From Aquabacterium sp. (GTDB lineage Bacteria; Pseudomonadota; Gammaproteobacteria; Burkholderiales; Burkholderiaceae_C), in contig NZ_JACPYU010000010.1 of the NCBI RefSeq assembly GCF_016195855.1, positions 124,001 to 188,000 on the forward strand: a stretch of DNA of 64,000 nt, written 5' to 3'. The position numbers and the translations under genes are program-made. Positions 1 to 10,854 of the stretch are shown one piece after another. Position 1 is the stretch's first letter. Every line of letters begins with the position of its first letter. The notes below the pieces were generated by a model. It searched no databases. It had not been told where the DNA came from and saw only the letters and a program-made list of their open reading frames with translations.

Positions 1-504
1 GGGCTCGGTCACGATCTCGATCAGCGGTGTGCCGGCGCGGTTGAGGTCGATGCCGGACGACTTCTCGCCGTTGAAGCCGATGAAGTCATCGTGCAGCGAC
101 TTGCCTGCGTCTTCTTCCAGGTGGGCGCGCACCAGGCGCACGGTGTGTTCCTTGTCGCCCACGAAGAAGCTGACCGTGCCGCCTTGCACCACGGGGATCT
201 CGTACTGGCTGATCTGGTAGCCCTTGGGCAGGTCAGGGTAGAAGTAGTTCTTGCGCGCGAAGATCGAGCGCGGCGCGATGTGCGAGCCCACCGACAGGCC
301 GAAGGCAATGGCGCGTTCGACTGCGCCCTTGTTCATCACAGGCAGGGTGCCGGGCAGGGCCAGGTCCACCGGGCAGGATTGGGTATTGGGCTCGGCGCCG
401 AATTGCGTCGAGGCACCGGAGAAGATCTTGGATTGCGTTGACAGCTGGACGTGGGTTTCCAGGCCAATGACGACTTCGTAGCCGCGGATCAACAGAGAGC
501 TCAT
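1..504 (-). CDS. gatB: Aspartyl/glutamyl-tRNA(Asn/Gln) amidotransferase subunit B, N-terminal part, cut by the window edge
   Basis: GatB binds misacylated Glu-tRNA(Gln) or Asp-tRNA(Asn) and phosphorylates the acyl group so that GatA can amidate it. About 168 N-terminal residues are present, reading from an ATG at 504. They hold the family hallmarks GLETHVQL, the cysteine-containing segment [16 protein letters not shown], and [19 protein letters not shown], all of the catalytic cradle domain. The C-terminal tail-like and YqeY domains lie beyond the left edge. It is the last visible gene of the minus-strand gatC-gatA-hydrolase-gatB run, 5 bp after the preceding stop codon, so co-transcription is likely. 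Identity is secure. Confidence 0.97.
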   Translation of the reverse strand, partial: MSSLLIRGYEVVIGLETHVQLSTQSKIFSGASTQFGAEPNTQSCPVDLALPGTLPVMNKGAVERAIAFGLSVGSHIAPRSIFARKNYFYPDLPKGYQISQYEIPVVQGGTVSFFVGDKEHTVRLVRAHLEEDAGKSLHDDFIGFNGEKSSGIDLNRAGTPLIEIVTEP

Positions 505-509
505 GGGCG

Positions 510-1379
510 TCAGGCGGGGTGTCGCGTAGGTTGAGGGGTCAAGGGGCGGTAGGCATTGGCGAAGTCTTCTCGCCAGCGGGCTACCAGGGCCCGGTTGTCG
601 TGTTGCCAGGGGTGGAAGCTGGGCTTGAGGAAAGCCCACCAGTGCGGCAGGGTGTGCCAGAGGATGCCCTCGTGGCCGAACCAGAAGCGCAAGGCGCTGC
701 CCCAGGTCTTGCGTTTGAAGAACTGGCCGTCCTTGAGCAGCATCATCGTGCTTTGCACGAAGGCATACACCAGGAACTCCAGCGAGATCAGCAGGTACAG
801 GGCCACGCGGCGCAGGTAGCCGCCGCCCATCGCACGGTAGGTGTCGATGGCCACGGCCTTGTGCTCGGACTCCTCGGCCGCATGCCACAGCCAGATGGTG
901 CGCATGGTCGGGTCCATGCCTTCAGACCAGCTTTGGTGGCGCAGCAAGCCGTCACCCAGGATGGCCGTGAAGTGCTCGTAAGCCACCGTGATCGACAGCT
1001 TGGTGAGCGGGTCGAAAAACGCCGTGTAGCGGATGACCCGCTCCAGCGCGTGTTCGACCCAGGGCGTGTAGCCCTTGGACACGAGGAAGTCGTTGTACTG
1101 CTGGTGCAGATGGCGGTGCGTGGCTTCCTGGCCGGCAAAGTGCTTGATGTCTTGTGACAGCTCGGTGAGGCCTTGCGCCGCCACCTCCTTGGCGAAGTGG
1201 CGCACGCTGTCGATGAAGAACTGCTCGCCCACCGGGAACATGAACGACAGCGCGTTCAGCAATTGCGAACGGTAGGCATCGTGGTTGTTCCAGTAGATCG
1301 GAAAGCCCTGACTGATGTCCACATCGAGGTGGCGCACGGTCATGCCGTCCGAGTGGAGGGGCGCAGCGGTGGTGTTCAT
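510..1379 (-). CDS. Metal-dependent hydrolase-like protein (PF10118 family, ferritin-like diiron motifs)
   Basis: This 289-residue protein matches the family annotated as predicted metal-dependent hydrolases (PF10118). The visible metal-site candidates are an ExxH in [14 protein letters not shown] and a second ExxxH-type cluster in [18 protein letters not shown], with further conserved His/Glu around [15 protein letters not shown]. This arrangement suggests a helical, ferritin-like di-metal site. A hydrophobic stretch ([20 protein letters not shown]) may make it membrane-associated. It sits between gatA (6 bp) and gatB (5 bp) on the same strand, so it is co-transcribed with the tRNA amidotransferase although no functional link to it is known to me. 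Substrate unknown; family assignment is from recalled motif similarity. Confidence 0.8.
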   Translation of the reverse strand: MNTTAAPLHSDGMTVRHLDVDISQGFPIYWNNHDAYRSQLLNALSFMFPVGEQFFIDSVRHFAKEVAAQGLTELSQDIKHFAGQEATHRHLHQQYNDFLVSKGYTPWVEHALERVIRYTAFFDPLTKLSITVAYEHFTAILGDGLLRHQSWSEGMDPTMRTIWLWHAAEESEHKAVAIDTYRAMGGGYLRRVALYLLISLEFLVYAFVQSTMMLLKDGQFFKRKTWGSALRFWFGHEGILWHTLPHWWAFLKPSFHPWQHDNRALVARWREDFANAYRPLTPQPTRHPA

Positions 1380-1385
1380 GGCAGC

Positions 1386-2879
1386 TTATGACAGGCTGGT
1401 CGGGCGGCGCTGGTGCCAGTCGGTGGCTTGCTGGAAGGCGTGCGCCGTGTGCAGCAACCCGGCCTCTTGCCAGTAGTTGCCGATCAGTTGCAAACCCACT
1501 GGCAAACCGTGTTCACCAAAACCACAAGGCACGCTCATGCCGGGCAGGCCCGCCAGCGAAGCAGGCAGCGTGAAGATGTCGGCCAGGTACTCGGCCACCG
1601 GGTCTGTTTGCGAACCGATGGGGCGCGCCACACTGGGTGAAACGGGGCCGGCGATCACGTCGCACACCTTGAAGGCCGCCTGGAAGTCATCCGCGATCAT
1701 GCGCCGCAGCTTCTGGGCCTGCAAGTAATAGGCATCGTAATAACCATGCGACAGCACATAGGTGCCGATCATGATGCGGCGCTTGACCTCGGCACCGAAG
1801 CCTTCTGCACGGGTCTTTCGGTACATGTCGTTGAGATCGCCGTACTTGGCTGCACGATGGCCGAACTTGACGCCATCAAAGCGGCTCAGGTTGGACGAGG
1901 CCTCGGCCGGCGCGATGATGTAGTACACGGGGATGGACAACTCGGTGCGCGGCAGGCTGATGTTTACCAGCGTGGCGCCCATGGTTTCGAGTTGTGCCAG
2001 CGCAGCACGCGTGGCCGCGAGCACATCGGCACTCACACCTTCACCGAAGAACTCCTTGGGCACACCCACGCGCAGGCCTTTGAGCGGCTGGGCGGTGGTG
2101 GCCTCGGCGCGCGGCGTGTTGATCACGGCCATGAAGTCGGGCACGGGCTCTTGCGCGCTGGTGGCGTCACACTGGTCGAAGCCGCTCATGGCCTGCAGCA
2201 ACATGGCGCAGTCTTCGGCGGTGCGGGCCATGGGGCCGGCCTGGTCGAGTGACGAGGCAAACGCAATCATGCCGTAGCGCGAGCAGCGGCCATAGGTGGG
2301 CTTGATGCCGGTGATGCCCGTGAGCGCCGCGGGTTGGCGGATCGAGCCGCCGGTGTCGGTGCCGGTGGTGGCCGCCACCAGGCGGGCCGACACGGCCACG
2401 GCCGAGGCGCCCGACGAGCCACCCGGGATGCGGTTCGTGTCCCAGGGGTTGCGGGCCACGCCATAAGCGGAGTTCTCGTTGGCGCCGCCCATGGCGAACT
2501 CGTCGCAGTTGAGCTTGCCCACGGTCACCGCGCCCGCAGCCTTGAGCTGCGCCACGACGGTGGCGTCAAACGGGCTCTGGTAGCCCTTGAGCATCTTCGA
2601 GGCGGCCGTGGTCGGCAGGCCGTGCGTCACGAAGATGTCCTTGTGGGCAATGGGCACGCCGTCCAGCGGGCCAAAGGGCTGGCCCACCGCGCGGCGGGCG
2701 TCCGAGGCCGCTGCAGCAGCCAGGGCGCCGGCGGCGTCCACATGCAGGAAGGCGCCCAGCTCGGTGTGCGCGGCGATGCGGTCCAGCGCGTGCTGCGTCA
2801 GCGCCACGCTGGTGGTCTGGCCTGATGCCAGTTGCTGGCTCTGTTCGGCCAGGGTCAGGTCGTGCAGGGCTGTGCTCAT
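1386..2879 (-). CDS. gatA: Aspartyl/glutamyl-tRNA(Asn/Gln) amidotransferase subunit A
   Basis: GatA is the amidase of the GatCAB complex. It releases ammonia from glutamine or asparagine and passes it to the activated tRNA on GatB. The 497-residue length is normal. The Ser-cisSer-Lys triad is visible: the lysine in [18 protein letters not shown] and the serines in the amidase signature [16 protein letters not shown]...[13 protein letters not shown]. The start overlaps the gatC stop by 4 bases (ATGA type), indicating translational coupling. Complete, with no oddities seen. Confidence 0.98.
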   Translation of the reverse strand: MSTALHDLTLAEQSQQLASGQTTSVALTQHALDRIAAHTELGAFLHVDAAGALAAAAASDARRAVGQPFGPLDGVPIAHKDIFVTHGLPTTAASKMLKGYQSPFDATVVAQLKAAGAVTVGKLNCDEFAMGGANENSAYGVARNPWDTNRIPGGSSGASAVAVSARLVAATTGTDTGGSIRQPAALTGITGIKPTYGRCSRYGMIAFASSLDQAGPMARTAEDCAMLLQAMSGFDQCDATSAQEPVPDFMAVINTPRAEATTAQPLKGLRVGVPKEFFGEGVSADVLAATRAALAQLETMGATLVNISLPRTELSIPVYYIIAPAEASSNLSRFDGVKFGHRAAKYGDLNDMYRKTRAEGFGAEVKRRIMIGTYVLSHGYYDAYYLQAQKLRRMIADDFQAAFKVCDVIAGPVSPSVARPIGSQTDPVAEYLADIFTLPASLAGLPGMSVPCGFGEHGLPVGLQLIGNYWQEAGLLHTAHAFQQATDWHQRRPTSLS

Positions 2880-3175
2880 TCGATCACCTTGGGCACCAGG
2901 AACAGGCCGCCATCCTGGGCGGGGGCGTTGGCCATATTGGCCTCCCGGTTGTTGGGCTCGGTGACGGCATCCTCGCGCAGGCGCAAGGTCACGTCCTCGA
3001 TGGCCGACAGGGGGGTGTACAGGGGTTCGACACCGGAGGTGTCCACCGCGCGCATCTTCTCGACGATGTCGAAGAATTCGTTCAATTGCGTCAGCATCGC
3101 GCCTTGCTCCTCGCCGCTCAGTTCGAGGCGGGCGAGTTGGGCAATGCGGCTGACGTCGGCAGGGGTCAGGGCCAT
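2876..3175 (-). CDS. gatC: Aspartyl/glutamyl-tRNA(Asn/Gln) amidotransferase subunit C
   Basis: GatC is the small subunit (99 residues) that wraps GatA and stabilises its contact with GatB. The start [20 protein letters not shown] and the motif [18 protein letters not shown] are typical. It is the first gene of the minus-strand operon and overlaps gatA by 4 bases. Its promoter must lie in the 342-bp region shared with divergent mreB. Confidence 0.97.
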   Translation of the reverse strand: MALTPADVSRIAQLARLELSGEEQGAMLTQLNEFFDIVEKMRAVDTSGVEPLYTPLSAIEDVTLRLREDAVTEPNNREANMANAPAQDGGLFLVPKVIE

Positions 3176-4561
<1,386 letters not shown>

Positions 4562-4633
4562 CCCACCCTTGTCGTGACCAACAGGCGCCCCCAACATGGC
4601 GCCTGAGTTGTTATTGGGAGCTGACCCGCCACC

Positions 4634-5602
4634 ATGCCCCTGGCCACGCTGGACCGTTCACCACCGCCCTTCTTCAAGCAAGGGCCTTCGGCGTTCACAC
4701 GCCTGATGTTCTTCTCGGCGCTGGCGGTATTCATGATGGTGGCCGACTCGCGCTGGAAGGTCACCCAACCCCTGCGTGCCTTTGTCGCCACAGGCCTGCA
4801 TCCGGTGCAGGAGGTGTTGATGGCGCCGGCGCGCTGGTGGGAAACGGCAGGGCATTACCTGTCCGGGCTGGACGAGGCCAGGCAGGCGCAGGCCCGTGCC
4901 CAGCGCCTGGTGACCCAGCAGGCCGAACGCGTGATGCGTGCCGACCAGCTGGAGCGTGAGAACGCCCGCCTGCGTGGTTTGCTGGCCTTGCGCCCGCGCA
5001 TCGAGGTGGCCAGCATGGCCGCCGAAATCCAGTACGACGCGCCTGATCCCTTCACCCGCAAGGTCGTGATCGACCAGGGCAGTGCCTCCAGGGTCGTGCT
5101 GGGCTCGCCCGTGATCGACGAATCCGGCGTGCTGGGCCAGGTCACACGGGTCTACCCGTTGACCTCGGAAGTGACCCTGGTGACCGACAAGGACGCAGCC
5201 GTGCCCGTGGTCAATGTGCGCACCCAGCAACGCGGCGTGGCCTACGGCACACCGCATGCGCGTGACATGGAACTGCGCTTCATGGCCGGTAACGCCGACG
5301 TGCAGGTGGGCGATGTGCTGCAGACCTCCGGCCTGGATGGCGTGTACCCGGCCGGCCTGCCTGTGGCCAAGGTGCTGCAGGTGGATCGCCGTGCCGATTC
5401 GGCCTTTGCCCGCATCAGCCTGGTGCCCCTGTCCAGCCCGGACAGCACGCGCCATGTGCTGCTGCTGGAGCCCACCGCCGGCAAGATGCCCGAGCGCCCG
5501 GCCGATGCGGCCTCTGCGTCTGCCTCCGCTGCAGAAAACAGCAGCCGCCATGGCAAGGGGCACCACGCGGCCAGCAAGAAAGAAACCGGAGGCAAACCAT
5601 GA
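4634..5602 (+). CDS. mreC: Rod-shape-determining protein MreC
   Basis: MreC is the periplasmic scaffold that activates PBP2-RodA and links it to MreB. The 322-residue protein has one N-terminal membrane segment (LMFFSALAVFMMVADSRW), a coiled coil rich in Gln/Ala/Arg (roughly residues 75-115, including QAERVMRADQLERENARLR) and the beta-barrel MreC domain (for example IDQGSASRVVLGSPVIDESG). The C-terminal tail is Ala/Ser-rich, then His/Lys-rich, and probably disordered. The stop overlaps the mreD start by 4 bases. Confidence 0.96.
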   Translation: MPLATLDRSPPPFFKQGPSAFTRLMFFSALAVFMMVADSRWKVTQPLRAFVATGLHPVQEVLMAPARWWETAGHYLSGLDEARQAQARAQRLVTQQAERVMRADQLERENARLRGLLALRPRIEVASMAAEIQYDAPDPFTRKVVIDQGSASRVVLGSPVIDESGVLGQVTRVYPLTSEVTLVTDKDAAVPVVNVRTQQRGVAYGTPHARDMELRFMAGNADVQVGDVLQTSGLDGVYPAGLPVAKVLQVDRRADSAFARISLVPLSSPDSTRHVLLLEPTAGKMPERPADAASASASAAENSSRHGKGHHAASKKETGGKP

Positions 5603-6114
5603 TGCCGCGTGGCAGCGAACTGCTGCTCCCCGCCAACCCGCTGTTCATCTGGTTCTCGCTGTTCCTGGCCCTGAGCTTGAACATGCTGCCCTGGGGCCGG
5701 GCCGCCGGAGTGCCGGACTTCCTGGCCGTCGCACTGGTGTTCTGGAACGTGCACCAGCCTCGCCGCGTGGGCGTGGGTGGCGCTTTCGTGCTGGGCCTGC
5801 TGATGGACGTGCACCAGGGCGCGCTGCTGGGCCAACATGCCCTGGCCTACACGCTGCTGAGCTTTTTTGCCATCACCGTGCACCGCCGCCTGCTGTGGTT
5901 CACGGTGGCCTCGCAGGCCGTGCAGATCGTGCCGCTGTTCGTGGCGGCCCATGCGGTCTCGCTGCTGGTGCGCATGATTGCGGGCGCCGGCTTCCCCGGC
6001 TGGGGGCTGCTGGGCGCACCGCTGATCGAGTCGCTGTTGTGGCCGGTGGCGTCCTTCGTGCTGCTGGCGCCGCAGCGCCGTGCGCCGGACCGCGACAAGA
6101 ACCGTCCGCTGTAA
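5599..6114 (+). CDS. mreD: Rod-shape-determining membrane protein MreD
   Basis: MreD is a small integral inner-membrane protein of the elongasome. The 171 residues are almost entirely hydrophobic with about five membrane segments (for example LFIWFSLFLALSLNMLPW, FVLGLLMDVHQGALLG, SFFAITVHRRLLWFTVASQA). The GLLMDVHQGALLGQHALAYT stretch is the conserved MreD region. It overlaps mreC by 4 bases, so translation is coupled. Confidence 0.94.
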   Translation: MMPRGSELLLPANPLFIWFSLFLALSLNMLPWGRAAGVPDFLAVALVFWNVHQPRRVGVGGAFVLGLLMDVHQGALLGQHALAYTLLSFFAITVHRRLLWFTVASQAVQIVPLFVAAHAVSLLVRMIAGAGFPGWGLLGAPLIESLLWPVASFVLLAPQRRAPDRDKNRPL

Positions 6115-6138
6115 GGCGGGTTCTCAGCCGCGCACCGC

Positions 6139-8400
6139 ATGACCGAACTCAAGAACCTCGAACAGGAGCTGAGCCGATTCAGGGCCCGCCTGTGGGCGGC
6201 TGCCGGCTTCGTGATCTTCTGCTTTGGTTTGCTGGTGTTTCGCCTTTACACGCTGCAGATCGTGCGCCATGACGACCTGGCCACGCAGGCCGAAAACAAC
6301 CGCATCGCCGTGGTGCCCATCGTGCCCAACCGGGGCCTGATCGTGGACCGCAACGGCGTGGTGCTGGCCAACAACTACTCGGCCTACACGTTGGAGATCA
6401 CCCCCTCCAAGGTCGATGACGTCGAGGCCACCATCGATGCACTGTCGCACATCGTCGAGATCCAGGCGCGTGACCGTCGCCGCTTCAAACGCCTGCGCGA
6501 AGAGTCCAAGAGCTTCGAGTCCATCCCCATCCGCACCCGCCTGACGGATGAGGAAGTGGCCCGCTTCACCGCGCAGCGTTTCCGCTTCCCTGGCGTCGAC
6601 ATCCAGGCCCGCCTGTTCCGCCACTACCCCTACGGCGAGCTGGCCAGCCATGTGCTGGGCTACATCGGGCGCATCAACCAGAGAGAGGTCGATGCCATGG
6701 ACGACTGGTCCGATGAGGACCAGGCCAACTACCGTGGCACCGAGTACATCGGCAAGCTGGGCATCGAGCAGAGTTACGAGCGAGAGCTGCACGGCATCAC
6801 CGGCTTCGAAGAGGTCGAGACCAGTGCCGGTGGCCGCGCCGTGCGGCGCTTGCGCTCCAACCCCGCCACACCGGGCAACACGGTCCACCTGTCGATCGAC
6901 ATCAAGCTGCAGGCCTTGATCGAGCGCCTGTACGGCGACCGCCGCGGCGCGCTGGTGGCCATCGACCCGCGCAATGGCGAGGTGCTGGCCTTCGTGTCCA
7001 AGCCCACCTTCGACCCCAATCTGTTCGTCGACGGCATCGACAGCGAGAACTGGAAAGAGCTCAACGAATCGGCCGACAAGCCCCTGCTCAACCGGGCCTT
7101 GCGCGGCACCTACCCGCCGGGCTCCACCTACAAGCCCTTCATGGCCCTGGCGGCGCTCAACACGGGCCGGCGCAGCCCCAGCGCCATCATCATGGACAAC
7201 GGCTTCTTCATGTTCGGTGGGCACAAGTTCCGCAGCCCCGAGAACGAACGCGGCGGGGCCATGAACATGCGCCGCGCCATCGTCGAGTCCAGCAATGTGT
7301 ACTTCTATTCACTGGCCAATGACCTGGGCGTGGACACCATCCACGACCAGATGGCCCCGCTGGGTTTTGGCCGCCTCACGGGCATCGACCTCAAAGGCGA
7401 GGTGACCGGGATCCTGCCGTCCACCGAATGGAAGCGCAACGCCTACAAACGTGCCGAACAGCGCCGGTGGTATGCCGGTGAGACCATTTCGCTGGGCATC
7501 GGCCAGGGCTACAACACCTTCACGATGCTGCAGATGGCCACGGCCCTGGCCACCGTGGCCAGTGACGGGCAGCGCTTTCAGCCGCGCGTGGTGCGCGAGA
7601 TCGAGAACGTGCTGACCCGTGAGCGCCGCGTCAGCTCCAGCCAGGCGCTTGCCCCGCTGGTCTACAAGCCCGAGCACACGGCCTTCATCCGCGAGGCCAT
7701 GTTCGGGGTGACCCAGGAGGGCACGTCGACGCGCGTGTTCATCGGGGCGGGCTACCAGAGTGGCGGCAAGACCGGCACGGCCCAGGCCGTGGGCCTGCGC
7801 CAGAACGAGAAGTACGTGGCCTCCAAGGTGGACGAGTACAAGCGCGACCATTCGCTTTACGAGGCCTTTGCCCCGGTGGACAACCCGCGTGTGGCGCTGG
7901 CCGTGATCGTCGAAAACGCGGGCTTTGGCGCCGAGGCGGCGGCGCCCATCGCGCGCCGTGTGCTGGACTACCTCCTGATGGACCAGTACCCCAGTGAAGA
8001 CGACATCGCGGCGGTGCAGATCGGCAAGGCCGGCAGCCCCCTCGGCGTGCCGCGCAAGGCCTCGGCCATGCCGCTGCCGCGTGGCCTGGATGCCTTTGGC
8101 GCAGACGTGCCCAGCGCGCCAGACAGCGCGGCATCGGCCGCATCTGCAGCTTCCGCCGCGTCGGCCGCTTCTGCGGCTTCTGCTGTCGCTGCCCGGGCCG
8201 CATCAAGCCCGGCCAGCGCCGCCTCATCGGCACCGCGCGCTGCGCGCGTCGTGCCGGCGATCTCGCCCGCCTTGTCGTCATCCGGGCCAACGCCCTCGGC
8301 GCCTGCCCAGCCCGCGTCGGTGGACGCCCCGGCGCTGGCGCCTGTGCCTCGGCATCCGTCCAATGCGGCCAGCCCTGCCGCCTCAAGGGAGCAGCCATGA
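6139..8400 (+). CDS. mrdA: Peptidoglycan D,D-transpeptidase PBP2, with a long Ala/Ser-rich C-terminal tail
   Basis: PBP2 cross-links peptidoglycan during cell elongation, working with RodA. The 753-residue protein has a short cytoplasmic start, one membrane anchor (WAAAGFVIFCFGLLVFRLY), the class B dimerisation/pedestal domain and the transpeptidase domain. Active-site motifs: SxxK in GSTYKPFMAL, SxN in ESSNVYFY, KTG in GGKTGTAQ. After about residue 645 comes a tail of roughly 110 residues, first runs of Ser-Ala-Ala, then Ala/Pro/Ser, which many PBP2s lack. It overlaps mrdB by 4 bases. Confidence 0.97.
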   Translation: MTELKNLEQELSRFRARLWAAAGFVIFCFGLLVFRLYTLQIVRHDDLATQAENNRIAVVPIVPNRGLIVDRNGVVLANNYSAYTLEITPSKVDDVEATIDALSHIVEIQARDRRRFKRLREESKSFESIPIRTRLTDEEVARFTAQRFRFPGVDIQARLFRHYPYGELASHVLGYIGRINQREVDAMDDWSDEDQANYRGTEYIGKLGIEQSYERELHGITGFEEVETSAGGRAVRRLRSNPATPGNTVHLSIDIKLQALIERLYGDRRGALVAIDPRNGEVLAFVSKPTFDPNLFVDGIDSENWKELNESADKPLLNRALRGTYPPGSTYKPFMALAALNTGRRSPSAIIMDNGFFMFGGHKFRSPENERGGAMNMRRAIVESSNVYFYSLANDLGVDTIHDQMAPLGFGRLTGIDLKGEVTGILPSTEWKRNAYKRAEQRRWYAGETISLGIGQGYNTFTMLQMATALATVASDGQRFQPRVVREIENVLTRERRVSSSQALAPLVYKPEHTAFIREAMFGVTQEGTSTRVFIGAGYQSGGKTGTAQAVGLRQNEKYVASKVDEYKRDHSLYEAFAPVDNPRVALAVIVENAGFGAEAAAPIARRVLDYLLMDQYPSEDDIAAVQIGKAGSPLGVPRKASAMPLPRGLDAFGADVPSAPDSAASAASAASAASAASAASAVAARAASSPASAASSAPRAARVVPAISPALSSSGPTPSAPAQPASVDAPALAPVPRHPSNAASPAASREQP

Positions 8401-9551
8401 GCGTGGCCTTTGACAAACCCTCCTGGTGGCAGCGCATCAAGCCCGTGTTCCAGGGCTTTGACCTGCCCCTGATCTGCATCGTGGTCTTCATGTGCGCGCT
8501 GGGCCTGGTCAATATGTACTCGGTCGGGTTCGACAACGGCACCCGCTTCATCGACCAATCCCGCAACATGATGCTGGCCGCGCTGATGCTGTTTCTGGTG
8601 GCCCAGATCCCGCCGCAAAAATTGATGGCGCTGGCCGTGCCGCTCTACACCGTGGGCATGGCGCTGCTGCTGGCCACCGCCTTGTTCGGTATCACCAAGA
8701 AGGGCGCCACGCGCTGGTTGAACGTCGGCATGGTCATCCAGCCCTCCGAGATCATGAAGATCGCCATGCCCCTGATGCTGGCCTGGTGGTTCCAGCGGCG
8801 CGAAGGGCAGTTGCGTGGGCTGGACTTTGCCGCCGCAGGTGCCCTGGTGCTGCTGCCGGCGGCCTTCATCCTCAAGCAGCCTGATCTGGGCACGGCCATG
8901 CTGGTCATGTCCTCAGGGCTGTACGTGATCTTTTTTGCCGGCCTGAACTGGCGCCTGATCGTGCCCGTGCTGCTGGCCGGGGCCGTGGGCATCACCCTGA
9001 TCGTGTCCTACCAGACCCAGTTGTGCCAGCCGGAGGTCAAGTGGGTGGGCCTGCACGAGTACCAGAAGAACCGGGTCTGCACCCTGCTGGACCCCACCAC
9101 CGACCCGCTGGGCAAGGGCTTTCACATCATCCAGGGCATGATCGCCATCGGCTCGGGCGGGGTGACGGGCAAGGGCTTCATGCAAGGCACGCAGACCCAC
9201 CTGGAGTTCATCCCCGAGCGCACCACCGACTTCGTGTTCGCGGCCTACGCCGAAGAGCACGGCCTGGCCGGCGGCATCACCCTGATGCTGGGCTTTCTGG
9301 CCCTGATCTTTCGGGGGCTGGTGATCGCCTCGCAGGCACCGACCTTGTTCTCGCGCTTGCTGGCCGGGGCCATTTCCCTGAGCTTTTTCACCTATGCCTT
9401 TGTCAACATGGGCATGGTCAGCGGCATCCTGCCCGTGGTGGGGGTGCCTTTGCCCTTCATCAGTTATGGGGGCACGGCCATGGTCACCCTGGGCCTGGGC
9501 CTGGGCATGCTGATGTCGATCGCCAAGAGCCGCGGGCTGATGCAGCGCTGA
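8397..9551 (+). CDS. mrdB: Peptidoglycan glycosyltransferase RodA (SEDS family)
   Basis: RodA polymerises lipid II into glycan strands and pairs with PBP2. The 384-residue protein shows the SEDS pattern of about ten membrane segments. Conserved motifs include TRWLNVG, FILKQPDLGTAMLV, QGTQTHLEFIPERTTDFVFA, EEHGLAGG and LPFISYGGTAMVTLGLGLGM. The start codon lies inside the end of mrdA. It closes the mre/mrd operon; 86 bases without a clear terminator follow before coq7. Confidence 0.97.
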   Translation: MSVAFDKPSWWQRIKPVFQGFDLPLICIVVFMCALGLVNMYSVGFDNGTRFIDQSRNMMLAALMLFLVAQIPPQKLMALAVPLYTVGMALLLATALFGITKKGATRWLNVGMVIQPSEIMKIAMPLMLAWWFQRREGQLRGLDFAAAGALVLLPAAFILKQPDLGTAMLVMSSGLYVIFFAGLNWRLIVPVLLAGAVGITLIVSYQTQLCQPEVKWVGLHEYQKNRVCTLLDPTTDPLGKGFHIIQGMIAIGSGGVTGKGFMQGTQTHLEFIPERTTDFVFAAYAEEHGLAGGITLMLGFLALIFRGLVIASQAPTLFSRLLAGAISLSFFTYAFVNMGMVSGILPVVGVPLPFISYGGTAMVTLGLGLGMLMSIAKSRGLMQR

Positions 9552-9637
9552 GCCGCGAGCCCGCCGCCGCCGTGCATACCCATGAGGCCTGATCCGGCGC
9601 AAGACAGCCTGCATGCCGGGGCGTTAACATCCGCGCC

Positions 9638-10318
9638 ATGAACACGCCCCACCGCGCCGCTTCTTCGGCCACCCGCTCGGCCATCCACCACGATGGCATG
9701 GACCGCCTGATCATGTCCTTCGACACGGCCTTGCGCACGGTCTTTGCCGACCACGTTGCCACGCGGCCTTGCCCGCAACCGGCCGTGCCCGAGACGGCGC
9801 CCCTGTCAGACGAAGAAAAACGCCTGTCTGCAGCCTTGATGCGGGTGAACCACGTGGGCGAGGTGTGCGCGCAGGCGCTGTACGCCTCCCAGGCCTGGGG
9901 CACCGACAGCCCGGCGCTCAAGGCCCAGTTCGAGGCCGCCGCGCGTGAAGAAACCGATCACCTGGCCTGGACGGAACAACGCCTCAAGGCCCTGGGCAGC
10001 CGCACCAGCCTGCTCAACCCGCTGTGGTACGCGGGTGCCTTTGGCATCGGCCTGCTGGCCGCCAAGGCCGGCGACAAGATCAGCCTGGGTTTTGTGGTGG
10101 AGACCGAGCGCCAGGTAGAGCACCACCTCAACAGCCACATGGACCGCCTGCCCGCCGGGGATGTGGCCTCCAAGGCGGTGGTCGCCCAGATGCGCGACGA
10201 CGAGGTCGCCCATGCCGAGGCGGCCCAGCGTGCGGGTGGCATCGAGTTGCCATCGCCCGTGCGGGGCCTGATGCGCCTGGCCGCCAAGGTCATGACGACC
10301 ACCGCGCACTACATCTGA
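9638..10318 (+). CDS. coq7: 2-polyprenyl-3-methyl-6-methoxy-1,4-benzoquinone monooxygenase (Coq7 type)
   Basis: Coq7 hydroxylates demethoxyubiquinone in ubiquinone synthesis using a diiron centre. The carboxylate and His ligands of the ferritin-like four-helix bundle are visible in [51 protein letters not shown] and [16 protein letters not shown] (ExxH type). The C-terminal stretch [17 protein letters not shown] is typical. The start is uncertain: neither ATG 9638 nor ATG 9698 ([12 protein letters not shown], a better match to the family's N terminus) has a strong ribosome-binding site. Confidence 0.95.
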   Translation: MNTPHRAASSATRSAIHHDGMDRLIMSFDTALRTVFADHVATRPCPQPAVPETAPLSDEEKRLSAALMRVNHVGEVCAQALYASQAWGTDSPALKAQFEAAAREETDHLAWTEQRLKALGSRTSLLNPLWYAGAFGIGLLAAKAGDKISLGFVVETERQVEHHLNSHMDRLPAGDVASKAVVAQMRDDEVAHAEAAQRAGGIELPSPVRGLMRLAAKVMTTTAHYI

Positions 10319-10329
10319 TCAGGCCAGCA

Positions 10330-10752
10330 TCAGGCTGCAACGATCTCGAAGCTGGTCGTGATCTCGGCGGTCTTGCCGATCATGATCGAGGCCGAGCAGT
10401 ACTTTTCGTGCGACATCTGGATGGCGCGGGCCACGGCCGAGTCCGGCAGGTTCACGCCCGTCACGACAAAGTGCATGTTGATCTTGGTGAACACCTTGGG
10501 GTCGGTCTCGGCGCGGTCGGCGGTGAGCTTGACTTGGCAGCCGCGGATGTCATGGCGGCCACGCTTGAGGATCAGCACCACGTCATAGGCTGTGCAGCCA
10601 CCCGTGCCGGCCAGCACGGTTTCCATGGGGCGAGGGGCCAGGTTGCGGCCACCGCCTTCCGGGGCGCCATCCATGTTGATGATGTGGCCGCTGCCGGTTT
10701 CCGCCATGAATGCCATGCCGGAGGTGGGTTGCCAGTTGATCGTGCATTCCAT
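10330..10752 (-). CDS. OsmC family peroxiredoxin-like protein
   Basis: OsmC/Ohr proteins reduce organic hydroperoxides with two cysteines. In this 140-residue protein the first cysteine is in VLAGTGGCTAYDVVLIL and the second in MSHEKYCSASIMIGKTAEI, matching the family's two conserved sites. The Glu/Arg-rich beginning (MECTINWQPTSGMAFMAETG) fits the YhfA/OsmC-like subfamily rather than Ohr. It is convergent with coq7 (11 bp between the stops). Its own promoter shares the region 10753-10855 with the divergent small-RNA candidate. Confidence 0.9.
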   Translation of the reverse strand: MECTINWQPTSGMAFMAETGSGHIINMDGAPEGGGRNLAPRPMETVLAGTGGCTAYDVVLILKRGRHDIRGCQVKLTADRAETDPKVFTKINMHFVVTGVNLPDSAVARAIQMSHEKYCSASIMIGKTAEITTSFEIVAA

Positions 10753-10819
10753 TTGCTGAGTCCTTGCGCGCCGAAAAATCGTTTTGGCGATGGGTCCGCA
10801 TTGTGCCTCGGGTGAACCC

Positions 10820-10848
10820 TTGCGAAAAAAACACGTTTGTCTTACACT
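10820..10848 (+). promoter_or_regulatory. Candidate sigma-70 promoter for the small-RNA candidate
   Basis: TTGCGA (10820-10825) and TACACT (10843-10848) are separated by exactly 17 bases, with an A-run just after the -35. The predicted start site is near 10855. No protein gene begins downstream on this strand; transcription would instead run into the terminator at 10944-10975. Confidence 0.55.
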
Positions 10849-10854
10849 TTGTTT

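Noticed and set aside
6124-7224. A 366-codon minus-strand frame opposite mrdA
   Set aside because: It is the antisense shadow of PBP2 with no family features; the same applies to the long antisense frames under atpA, atpD, pckG and gspD.
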